Positions 1-4,116 of a DNA stretch of 5,928 nucleotides are shown here, in pieces. Source of the DNA: Thermoplasmata archaeon. Its GTDB lineage: Archaea; Thermoplasmatota; Thermoplasmata; SG8-5. Position numbers and translations under genes: made by a program. Within the stretch, counting starts at the first letter, position 1. Each line of letters begins with the position of its first letter. Location: the NCBI GenBank assembly GCA_030655715.1, contig JAUSPR010000211.1:1-5928 (forward strand), given 5' to 3'. The notes below the pieces were generated by a model, which saw only the letters and a list, made by a program, of their open reading frames with translations, was not told the origin of the DNA and made no database searches.

Positions 1-39
1 CCCTAAAGGACTGAGCGTTCTCGGCATTTATGCAGTAAA
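1..39 (+). repeat. Partial IS605-right-end-like palindromic repeat, copy 1
   Basis: This stretch matches 1467-1505 at 37 of 39 positions, in the same orientation. It begins inside the hairpin: the loop-side CCC, a TAAA loop and the descending arm GGACTGAG are present, followed by the conserved CGTTCTCGGCAT tail. The ascending arm lies before the window. The layout (short hairpin with an A-rich four-base loop, then TTCTCGG) resembles the right end / omega-RNA 3' hairpin of IS1341-type (TnpB-bearing IS605) elements; that family assignment is inference. No transposase gene is visible next to it. It sits just upstream of the TPR gene promoter, so it may instead act at the 3' end of the preceding transcript. 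Confidence 0.55.
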
Positions 40-44
40 ACAAC

Positions 45-76
45 TTTCAACGAGACAAACGTCGAAACCTTTTTAT
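45..76 (+). promoter_or_regulatory. Archaeal-type promoter of the TPR gene with an upstream inverted repeat
   Basis: An AT-rich box TTTTTATT (69-76) follows a purine-rich CGAAACC that could serve as a BRE. Placed about 26 bases upstream of the start point, it predicts transcription beginning near 97-101, at the ATG of position 101. Just upstream, TTTCAACG (45-52) and CGTCGAAA (60-67) form an 8-base inverted repeat with one mismatch and a 7-base loop, a possible operator touching the BRE. Promoter and operator are pattern inferences. Confidence 0.4.
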
Positions 77-100
77 TGTCCGTGTTGGATGGAGTCTTTG

Positions 101-1252
101 ATGAGCGCTGGAGATGTGGAAGTTCGGTTGATGGCCGCTGACGAGGCCTACAGAAATTATGATTTTGAGACGGCGTTGAACCATTACAAAAGTGTGCTGG
201 ATGTGGCGACCGGACAGTCGTCCTCGCATCGAACAGAGAAATTACGGAACGATATCCTCCTGAAAATCGTGGATGTGCTGGATTCGAGCGGCAATTGGGT
301 GGACGCACTCATGTACATCGATACTATCACGAAAACCGCCAGGAAGCATATGAACCGTCGGCTTGAGATGGAAGCAAACCTGAGGGCTGCGAAGATACTC
401 ACGAACCGGAGCGTGTGGAAGGAGGCAGGGAAGCGATACCTTGACACGCTGGAACTCGGAAAGAAGCACGGCGTGAACACGATCATCGCCAAATGCCACT
501 ATGGTCTCGCGTACGTCGCATGGCGTTTGGGGGATATGGACGCTGCGCGTGTGGGAACCGAGAAGTCTCTGAAGATGGCGGTGGATTGCAACGACGGCAA
601 TATCAGGGGCCAGGCCCTCAACCTTCTGGCCACCATAGCAGACAATGTTGGGGATACAGATCTTGCCATAAAGAGATTTGGGGAGGCCATAGAGGTCTGC
701 GAAGCGGCTGGCGACTTCAAGGAGATGGCCCGCTCTTTCAACAACCTGGGCGAGGTCTACAAAGGAACGGGAGACTATCTTAAGGCGAGCGAACAGTACA
801 AGAAGTGTGTGGACTCCTCCAAACGCTCAAACGACAGGCATACCGAAGCATACGGCCTGACGAACGCGGCGGAGTGCCTGACGAGGCTGGGCAATATCGG
901 GGAAGCAGAAGAAAGGGTCAAGCAGGCGGAAGAGATACTCGCTACCATGGACGATAAATATGCTATCGCCTACACCCATTATGTCCGAGCTCTCATCCTC
1001 CACAAAACGAACAATCAAAATGGCGCCCGACAGGAGTTCGAAACCGCGCTGAATATCCTGAAAGAACTCAATGCGCCCTACGACATCAGCATCGTTTCCC
1101 TCGATTACGGCAGGGCTCTCAAGGATTTCGGCCAAAAGGACGAAGCAAAGAAAGTGTACATGAAGGCTCTGGAGGGCTTCAGGAAGTTGAACGCGACCGG
1201 ATATCTAGAGAAGACTGCAGAAGCCATGAGAGAACTGGATGCCGACATGTAG
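101..1252 (+). CDS. Tetratricopeptide repeat (TPR) protein
   Basis: The 383-residue product is almost entirely helix-turn-helix TPR units. From the chosen start, about nine units can be traced at roughly residues 9-33, 49-79, 89-123, 130-163, 170-204, 209-244, 249-283, 289-323 and 329-363. They show the usual small residues and the GD-Y/F-x-x-A pattern, for example LGEVYKGTGDYLKASEQY and LATIADNVGDTDLAIKRF. There is no signal peptide, membrane segment or catalytic domain, so it is probably a cytoplasmic protein-protein scaffold whose partner cannot be named. An in-frame ATG lies at 89, but ATG 101 is preferred: GGAG stands 6 bases before it and the TATA-like box at 69-76 places transcription start close to it. 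The gene is clearly GC-richer than the island downstream (one sampled 60-base line is 60% G+C), so it looks like resident genome. It appears monocistronic. Confidence 0.9.
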   Translation: MSAGDVEVRLMAADEAYRNYDFETALNHYKSVLDVATGQSSSHRTEKLRNDILLKIVDVLDSSGNWVDALMYIDTITKTARKHMNRRLEMEANLRAAKILTNRSVWKEAGKRYLDTLELGKKHGVNTIIAKCHYGLAYVAWRLGDMDAARVGTEKSLKMAVDCNDGNIRGQALNLLATIADNVGDTDLAIKRFGEAIEVCEAAGDFKEMARSFNNLGEVYKGTGDYLKASEQYKKCVDSSKRSNDRHTEAYGLTNAAECLTRLGNIGEAEERVKQAEEILATMDDKYAIAYTHYVRALILHKTNNQNGARQEFETALNILKELNAPYDISIVSLDYGRALKDFGQKDEAKKVYMKALEGFRKLNATGYLEKTAEAMRELDADM

Positions 1253-1297
1253 GTGCCGTGTCACAGAGGTATCGTTAAAGGAAGAGAAGTTACAGAA

Positions 1298-1352
1298 GTA
1301 AACTACCAGCCCCTAAAGGAGCTGGCGTTTGTTGCCAGGGCAGGAAGTTTAC
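1298..1352 (+). repeat. Right-end-like hairpin with nested and competing arms
   Basis: The core hairpin pairs CCAGCCCC (1306-1313) with GGAGCTGG (1318-1325) around a TAAA loop, with one C/A mismatch. That is the same architecture, including mismatch position, as the hairpin at 1462-1481, although the stem bases differ. An outer arm GTAAACT (1298-1304) is complementary to AGTTTAC (1346-1352). CTGGC (1322-1326) can instead pair with GCCAG (1334-1338), which competes with the core hairpin. The GTAAACTACC lead-in and short TAAA-loop hairpin suggest an IS605-type right end; this is inference. It lies 50 bp after the TPR stop codon. Confidence 0.45.
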
Positions 1353-1361
1353 GTGAGGGCA

Positions 1362-1430
1362 GTTGCATACCTGATTTATCGAAGCTTGATGGCTTCGATT
1401 TTTGATGTTAAAATATTTACGGTATGCAAC
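1362..1430 (+). repeat. Nested perfect inverted repeat around a terminator-like hairpin
   Basis: GTTGCATACC (1362-1371) and GGTATGCAAC (1421-1430) are perfect 10-base inverted repeats. Between them, ATCGAAGC (1378-1385) and GCTTCGAT (1392-1399) form a second perfect 8-bp stem with a TTGATG loop. Two independent perfect stems nested in 69 bp suggest a structured RNA end or a small inverted-repeat element. No gene lies inside. Confidence 0.6.
1378..1403 (+). terminator. Hairpin plus T run, possible terminator of the TPR transcript
   Basis: The perfect 8-bp stem 1378-1385/1392-1399 runs directly into five T residues (1399-1403). In bacteria this would be called an intrinsic terminator; in archaea the T run alone could suffice. 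It is the first clear stem-plus-T-run after the TPR gene, about 130 bp past the stop codon. Confidence 0.35.
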
Positions 1431-1433
1431 GGT

Positions 1434-1512
1434 GAATCGACGACTGTTCATGCCGATTCATCTCAGCCCTGAAGGACTGAGCGTTCTCGGCATTTGTGCA
1501 GTAAATCGATTC
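1434..1512 (+). mobile_element. Solo IS605-right-end-like / omega-RNA-like element, copy 2
   Basis: A layered palindrome is visible: GAATCGA (1434-1440) with TCGATTC (1506-1512); inside it ATGCCGA (1450-1456) with TCGGCAT (1487-1493); then symmetric five-base internal loops TTCAT and CGTTC; then CTCAGCCC (1462-1469) with GGACTGAG (1474-1481) around a TGAA loop, one C/A mismatch. Positions 1467-1505 repeat 1-39 almost exactly. The TTCAT-hairpin-TTCTCGG order matches what is typical of IS1341-type right ends, where the hairpin is also the 3' scaffold of the TnpB guide RNA. No TnpA or TnpB gene is present, so this would be a solo end, a non-autonomous element or a remnant. The call rests on architecture only. 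Confidence 0.45.
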
Positions 1513-1529
1513 AAAGTATTGCATTCTGC

Positions 1530-1539
1530 TTTTTATAAA
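1530..1539 (+). promoter_or_regulatory. TATA-like box ahead of the hairpin-rich segment
   Basis: The ten-base TTTTTATAAA is a good archaeal TATA-box candidate and would place a start point near 1560, at the beginning of a GC-rich, palindrome-rich, gene-free stretch. That would make the product a non-coding RNA. Transcription is not shown by the sequence. Confidence 0.3.
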
Positions 1540-1571
1540 CATTTAAAAAAAATGGGCGGGGTGCTTTGGGC

Positions 1572-1603
1572 GGTTGGCCGGGTGCCGGAGTTCGGAAACC
1601 GAG
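1572..1603 (+). repeat. GGTTGGC box, copy a
   Basis: This is one of four related ~32-base segments that start GGTTGGC or TGTTGGC, continue with a G-rich GGGTG core and end with a TTC-rich stretch. Copy a closely resembles copy d (2260-2292). Unlike copies b and d it precedes, rather than follows, the nearest CTCACA-loop hairpin (1625-1644). Confidence 0.45.
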
Positions 1604-1624
1604 TTTCATGCCGATTTAAACCAA

Positions 1625-1644
1625 CCCCGCCCTCACAGGCGAGG
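1625..1644 (+). repeat. CTCACA-loop hairpin, copy 1
   Basis: CCCCGCC (1625-1631) pairs with GGCGAGG (1638-1644), one C/A mismatch, around the loop CTCACA. It has the same size and loop as the hairpins at 1707 and 2233, but a C-G pair replaces the G-C pair at the sixth stem position, a compensatory difference. Its descending arm is also part of a competing 10-base pairing with 1675-1684. Confidence 0.55.
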
Positions 1645-1678
1645 TTTGAAAAGGATGAAAACGGGAATCGTGTCACCT

Positions 1679-1701
1679 CGCCTGATTCGCCCAATCAGGC
1701 G
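1679..1701 (+). repeat. Perfect 9-bp hairpin
   Basis: CGCCTGATT (1679-1687) and AATCAGGCG (1693-1701) are perfectly complementary around a CGCCC loop. The ascending arm overlaps ACCTCGCCTG (1675-1684), which can alternatively pair with 1636-1645. No T run follows, so a terminator role is unlikely. Confidence 0.55.
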
Positions 1702-1706
1702 CACAA

Positions 1707-1726
1707 CCCCGGCCTCACAGCCGGGG
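1707..1726 (+). repeat. CTCACA-loop hairpin, copy 2
   Basis: CCCCGGC (1707-1713) and GCCGGGG (1720-1726) form a perfect 7-bp stem around CTCACA. The hairpin is followed by CATG and, 8 bases on, by GGTTGGC box copy b, making a composite unit also seen at 2233-2292. The hairpin is identical in sequence to copy 4. Confidence 0.6.
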
Positions 1727-1734
1727 CATGAACG

Positions 1735-1765
1735 GGTTGGCCGGTGCCAGTTTGCAGTCTTTGGC
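1735..1765 (+). repeat. GGTTGGC box, copy b
   Basis: This box follows hairpin copy 2 after 8 bases (CATGAACG). It keeps the GGTTGGCCGG start of copy a but diverges after TGCC. Short inner complements (GGTTG with CAACC at 1765-1769) give it a weak stem of its own. Confidence 0.35.
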
Positions 1766-1865
1766 AACCTGGGTGTTGGGGTGAAGTTTATGGTATGGCC
1801 CTATTTCAAGCGATATTGGCGGCATCAACCCCAGCCCCTCGCCATCCTCACCCGCACGCATGACG

Positions 1866-1900
1866 TGTTGGCGGGATGTTGGTTTTCACAGCCTGGCTGC
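1866..1900 (+). repeat. GGTTGGC box, copy c
   Basis: The segment begins TGTTGGCGGGATGTTGG and ends in a TTTTCACAGCC stretch, paralleling copy d. It follows GCATGACG, like the CATG spacer of the other units, but the hairpin expected upstream (about 1828-1858) is degenerate, with only short stems such as CCCGC (1851-1855) with GCGGG (1871-1875). It looks like a decayed composite unit. Confidence 0.35.
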
Positions 1901-2000
1901 CTCATTCGACCTTCGCGTTATGGTTCCATATCATGATACAATAGGGCGAATACCTCGCGACCGGGGCGTTTAATCGAGGGATGGCTGGACATGGCCAGGC

Positions 2001-2032
2001 GGGCGGGGAATTGGGGTCGGGAGTTGGGGGGG
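2001..2032 (+). other. G-quadruplex-forming motif
   Basis: Five runs of three or more G occur in 32 bases: 2001-2003, 2005-2008, 2013-2016, 2019-2021 and 2026-2032, with loops of 1, 4, 2 and 4 bases. This fits the standard pattern for a stable intramolecular G-quadruplex on the plus strand. It lies in gene-free DNA between repeat units, away from any start codon, so a role in replication, recombination or element ends is more plausible than translation control. Confidence 0.6.
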
Positions 2033-2116
2033 TGCGAGCGGAACTGCGTGAAGCTCTGTGATATTGGTGAACGAAGTTAGAAAGAGACGCAGCCTTGCAA
2101 GAGCTTCCAGAATAGA

Positions 2117-2143
2117 GAGGCCTGGGAGAATTGGGGAGGCCTC
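2117..2143 (+). repeat. Perfect 7-bp inverted repeat
   Basis: GAGGCCT (2117-2123) is complementary to AGGCCTC (2137-2143) across 13 bases. It sits immediately upstream of hairpin copy 3 (2148-2167), so the two would stack in a transcript. No function can be assigned. Confidence 0.4.
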
Positions 2144-2147
2144 ACAT

Positions 2148-2167
2148 CCCTGGGCTTACACCCAGGG
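2148..2167 (+). repeat. CTTACA-loop hairpin, copy 3
   Basis: CCCTGGG (2148-2154) and CCCAGGG (2161-2167) form a perfect 7-bp stem around CTTACA, one base from the CTCACA loop of the other copies. Relative to copies 2 and 4 the stem shows T-A for C-G at position four and G-C for C-G at position seven, so pairing is kept while sequence changes. Four T residues follow. No GGTTGGC box comes after it. Confidence 0.55.
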
Positions 2168-2203
2168 TTTTATGGGATTAATGCAATTGGTCTGGTCACA
2201 TGA

Positions 2204-2226
2204 CATCGAATTTTTTGAATTCGATG
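2204..2226 (+). repeat. AT-rich perfect hairpin beside repeat copy 4
   Basis: CATCGAATT (2204-2212) and AATTCGATG (2218-2226) are perfect 9-base complements around a TTTTG loop. It ends only 6 bases before hairpin copy 4. GACATC also occurs on both flanks, so the palindrome could be a small insertion or a recombination site, but no further evidence is visible. Confidence 0.5.
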
Positions 2227-2232
2227 ACATCA

Positions 2233-2252
2233 CCCCGGCCTCACAGCCGGGG
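2233..2252 (+). repeat. CTCACA-loop hairpin, copy 4
   Basis: The sequence is identical to hairpin copy 2 (1707-1726): CCCCGGC and GCCGGGG around CTCACA, again followed by CATG and, 7 bases later, a GGTTGGC box. The composite unit (hairpin, CATG, box) is the last repeat before the sequence turns AT-rich, so it marks the edge of the accessory island. Confidence 0.6.
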
Positions 2253-2259
2253 CATGTGG

Positions 2260-2292
2260 GGTTGGCGGGGTGTTGGATTTCAGAGCCGGGAG
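2260..2292 (+). repeat. GGTTGGC box, copy d
   Basis: This is the best-preserved box together with copy a. It starts GGTTGGCGGGGTG and ends in TTCAGAGCCGGGAG. Immediately after it, base composition drops to the AT-rich level of the downstream genes. Confidence 0.45.
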
Positions 2293-2451
2293 CACTATTC
2301 TTTATCTGGCTAAATGTCAATCCGAGGAAAAAATGTATCTGGCTATTGCCAGAAAACATGCCGGCTATGCTAAACTTCTTCGTGCGGAGTCATCTCTCCC
2401 CTTTTTTCTTCATTAAAACTCTAATTTTTTTATTCTTTGGTTATTTTTAGG

Positions 2452-2484
2452 ATACCTTTTTAATTTACAAGACTATTAAGGTAT
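2452..2484 (+). promoter_or_regulatory. Bulged inverted repeat after a T-rich tract
   Basis: ATACCTT-TTT-AAT (2452-2464) pairs with ATTAAGGTAT (2475-2484), ten pairs with a three-base T bulge. It follows T runs at 2424-2431 and 2443-2447. The tract could end transcription from the repeat region or serve as an upstream binding site for the island; the sequence does not decide. Confidence 0.3.
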
Positions 2485-2634
2485 GGGAAATGTGTGTTAA
2501 ACGTAATGGTTGCTATGATTGGACGAATCTGTGATTAGTATGGGCATTACGAAGTATATGGCGTATAGCCTAAAGAAATCGGAGCAATTAAATGATGATG
2601 ATAAATGAAAACACTTTCGCTGACCCCTGCCAAT

Positions 2635-2647
2635 TAACGTTATATAT
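2635..2647 (+). promoter_or_regulatory. Promoter of the four-gene operon with an overlapping palindrome
   Basis: TTATATAT (2640-2647) is a strong archaeal TATA-box candidate and predicts a start point near 2670, giving a leader of about 17 bases before the ATG at 2687. The perfect 8-base palindrome TAACGTTA (2635-2642) overlaps the TATA box and BRE region, so a dimeric repressor bound there would block TBP/TFB. Autoregulation by the winged-helix product of the first gene is an attractive but unproven reading. Confidence 0.5.
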
Positions 2648-2686
2648 GGAGAAGACACGTTCATCAATAATGAATGAGATGGTCAC

Positions 2687-3289
2687 ATGGCAATAAAATC
2701 TGCTGCTGATTTGATAGTGTTACTATGCTATGCAAAGGGGAATAGTGGTAAACAAAACGAGGAGATTTATGGAATTACCCGAATGGAAAAATTAATGTAT
2801 TTGCTTCTAAGAGAAGGAGGGTTCGAAAGCATTCTTTCTAAAGAAATAAATTATGAAGCTTATGATTTTGGACCGTATTCCTCAGAGGTTTATGATTTAC
2901 TTGAAAGTTTGAAAGGAATGGCTATTGTTGAAGTTCGAAAACAAAAAATCACGAACATCAAAGAAATTGTTGATGTCTATTATGCTGAAGCGAAAGGTCA
3001 GATAGAAGAAATTGCTGAAAAACGAATGGAAATTTACTCATTAACAACAGACAGAGGTTTTCGAGTGGCAAAAATGTTGCTTGAGGGAACTCTCCTTGGG
3101 GATTTTCAAAGAATAGAGGGCATAAAAAAGAAATATAATCACATATCGCTAGATGATTTGCTTAGACATGTTTATACCAACTACCCCGAAAGCGCTAAAA
3201 AATCAAAAATAATTGAGAAGATACTTGGCGTTGTTGGCTTTGGAAAAACACCCGATTTGAAACCATTCGAACGAGAGGAGGACACATAA
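2687..3289 (+). CDS. Panacea/YwgA-like winged-helix protein, possible antitoxin
   Basis: The 200-residue protein has the pattern I associate with the DUF4065 (SocA/Panacea)/YwgA-like group: an N-terminal helix (residues 6-16), TRMEKLMYLLLREGG (31-45), the diagnostic YDFGPYSSEVYDLLE (59-73) where the FGPYS turn precedes a helix, then YSLTTDRGFRVAK (117-129), typical of a winged-helix wing, and IKKKYN...LLRHVYTNYPES (146-169). Panacea domains serve as antitoxins for many unrelated toxins; that role here is inferred from its place directly before a PIN gene. The ATG at 2687 is chosen because upstream ATGs (2670, 2674, 2679) are out of frame and the TATA box gives a short leader. The C-terminal tail (182-200) is charged and could be the toxin-binding segment. 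A transcriptional regulator without toxin pairing is the alternative. Confidence 0.75.
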   Translation: MAIKSAADLIVLLCYAKGNSGKQNEEIYGITRMEKLMYLLLREGGFESILSKEINYEAYDFGPYSSEVYDLLESLKGMAIVEVRKQKITNIKEIVDVYYAEAKGQIEEIAEKRMEIYSLTTDRGFRVAKMLLEGTLLGDFQRIEGIKKKYNHISLDDLLRHVYTNYPESAKKSKIIEKILGVVGFGKTPDLKPFEREEDT

Positions 3290-3709
3290 TTGGGGGGGTA
3301 TGTTGTAGACACCTCAGCGTGGATTGAATTCTTTCGTGGTTCAGTCGAAGGTTCATTAGTTGCGAAACATATATTTCCAGAACCATCAGAGATGGCAACT
3401 ATTCTAACACCAACAATAGTAATTTCTGAACTAAGGAGCACTTATATTCGTGATGGAAAAGATTCACAATTTTATGAAGATTTGGAGAAAATTCGAAGTA
3501 TTGGAATAATTTTTCAAGAATTAGATGAATCAACCTCTATTGATGCAGGTACAAAACATAGGAAATCACATACTCCGCAAAATCAAATCAGCCAAATTGA
3601 TTGTATTCTTTGGGCTATCGCGGAGAAAATGGACATGAAAGTTCTATCAACCGACAAACATTTTAAGGATTGTCCCAGTGCAGTATTCATCCCTATGGGG
3701 GGTGAATAA
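3290..3709 (+). CDS. VapC-like PIN-domain ribonuclease, possible toxin
   Basis: The 139-residue protein spans a whole PIN domain of normal VapC size. The acidic metal-binding residues are all in place: D7 in VVDTSAWIEF, E47 in VISELRS, D104 in SQIDCILWAIA and D122 in VLSTDKHF. PIN toxins of this kind cleave tRNA, rRNA or mRNA; the target here is unknown. The start is TTG at 3290, directly abutting the stop of the preceding gene; GAGGAGG (3275-3281) lies 8 bases before it, and no ATG lies upstream in frame. Seven G residues follow the start (3292-3298), an unusual homopolymer at the very 5' end of a toxin gene. The usual VapB-type antitoxin is absent; the upstream winged-helix protein takes that position. 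A housekeeping PIN nuclease is less likely given this context. Confidence 0.88.
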   Translation: MGGYVVDTSAWIEFFRGSVEGSLVAKHIFPEPSEMATILTPTIVISELRSTYIRDGKDSQFYEDLEKIRSIGIIFQELDESTSIDAGTKHRKSHTPQNQISQIDCILWAIAEKMDMKVLSTDKHFKDCPSAVFIPMGGE

Positions 3710-4116
3710 TGAGAAGTGAAGCGGATTTGGTTGAAATCATTAAAAATTCATTCATTAAAAATGACTTCATTGTAGATACTGAGGTTCAGATGTTTTCCAA
3801 AAAAATTGATGTGGTTTGCATTGATCCAAGAACAAAAGATGTTTATGCAATAGAAGCAAAAGTAGAGAAATGGAGGCGGGCGCTTCAACAAGCTCTGACA
3901 TATCGTCTTTGTTCAAATTATTCATATCTAGCCATACCGGAAGAGAATTCCAGCAAAGTCGACCAGAAATTACTTTCGAAATATGGCATCGGCCTAATTA
4001 TTGTTAATCAAGACAATATTACAATTCTTCAGGATGCAACTAATTCAAATGTATTATATCCACGGATGAAAGAAGAAATTATTCACAATGGAGGCGGTCT
4101 GCATAGTCCAATTTAA
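3709..4116 (+). CDS. PD-(D/E)XK superfamily nuclease-like protein
   Basis: The 135-residue protein shows a compact restriction-endonuclease-like core: an N-terminal helix with E9, a strand with D34 (KKIDVV), the E49-x-K51 motif in YAIEAKVEKW, then a helix with Q60-Q61 (RRALQQALTYRL) and a strand ending SYLAIP (72-77). A later KYGIGLIIVN stretch (about 91-100) completes the sheet. The D...ExK plus glutamine helix is the signature of DNA-cleaving PD-(D/E)XK enzymes. There is no separate DNA-binding domain, so a partner may give specificity. The ATG at 3709 overlaps the PIN stop codon by one base (TAATG), with GGGGGGTGA just upstream as a ribosome site, implying translational coupling. A Holliday-junction resolvase-like or purely structural homologue cannot be excluded. 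Confidence 0.72.
   Translation: MRSEADLVEIIKNSFIKNDFIVDTEVQMFSKKIDVVCIDPRTKDVYAIEAKVEKWRRALQQALTYRLCSNYSYLAIPEENSSKVDQKLLSKYGIGLIIVNQDNITILQDATNSNVLYPRMKEEIIHNGGGLHSPI

Larger units (their letters stand above)
1560..1765 (+). ncRNA. Candidate structured RNA with alternative stems
   Basis: Downstream of the TATA-like box, this segment has three good hairpins in a row: 1625-1644 (one mismatch), 1679-1701 (perfect 9-bp stem, CGCCC loop) and 1707-1726 (perfect 7-bp stem). CAGGCGAGGT (1636-1645) is also a perfect 10-base complement of ACCTCGCCTG (1675-1684), which would break the first two hairpins. GGTTG (1735-1739) can pair with CAACC (1765-1769). It matches no RNA family I recognise (not tRNA, rRNA, SRP or RNase P). 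It could equally be a cluster of decayed mobile-element ends. Confidence 0.25.
1253..2686. other. 1.4-kb gene-poor region dense in palindromes and repeats
   Basis: No convincing protein gene lies here on either strand. Open frames at 1402-1731, 1574-1936 and 2058-2450 run through palindromes, have odd composition and carry no recognisable domain. The left part (to about 2300) is moderately GC-rich and holds the hairpins, boxes and G-rich tract listed separately. The right part (about 2300-2686) is AT-rich, with long T runs at 2424-2431 and 2443-2447, a bulged inverted repeat, and the promoter of the downstream operon. The composition change near 2290 coincides with the end of the last palindromic repeat unit and is the likely left edge of the accessory island. 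Confidence 0.7.

Noticed and set aside
89..100. TPR gene start at ATG 89
   Set aside because: In frame, but it lacks a ribosome site and would lie upstream of the start point predicted from the TATA-like box; ATG 101 has GGAG at 6 bases.
1434..1512. Complete IS605 insertion sequence
   Set aside because: Only a right-end-like structure is visible; there is no transposase, TnpB frame or definable left end, so only a solo end is reported.
1570..1620. tRNA-like stretch containing GGAGTTCGG
   Set aside because: No cloverleaf can be drawn: acceptor and anticodon arms are missing.
1402..1936. Two overlapping plus-strand open frames (1402-1731 and 1574-1936)
   Set aside because: They read straight through several palindromes, overlap each other in different frames, and their products look like low-complexity translations of GC-rich repeats without any domain.
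1625..2252. CRISPR array
   Set aside because: The repeated hairpins are short, unevenly spaced and differ in stem sequence; there are no uniform spacers and no cas genes.
2333..2416. 27-codon open frame with GAGG upstream
   Set aside because: It has a plausible ribosome site, but is too short, has no recognisable motif and ends in the T-rich tract; not enough to call a gene.
2058..2450. 130-codon plus-strand open frame
   Set aside because: It crosses hairpin copies 3 and 4, the AT-rich palindrome and the composition boundary; the product shows no coherent domain and ends in a translated T-rich tract.
2540..2608. 22-codon open frame upstream of the operon
   Set aside because: No ribosome site or clear promoter; likely chance, though a leader peptide cannot be fully excluded.
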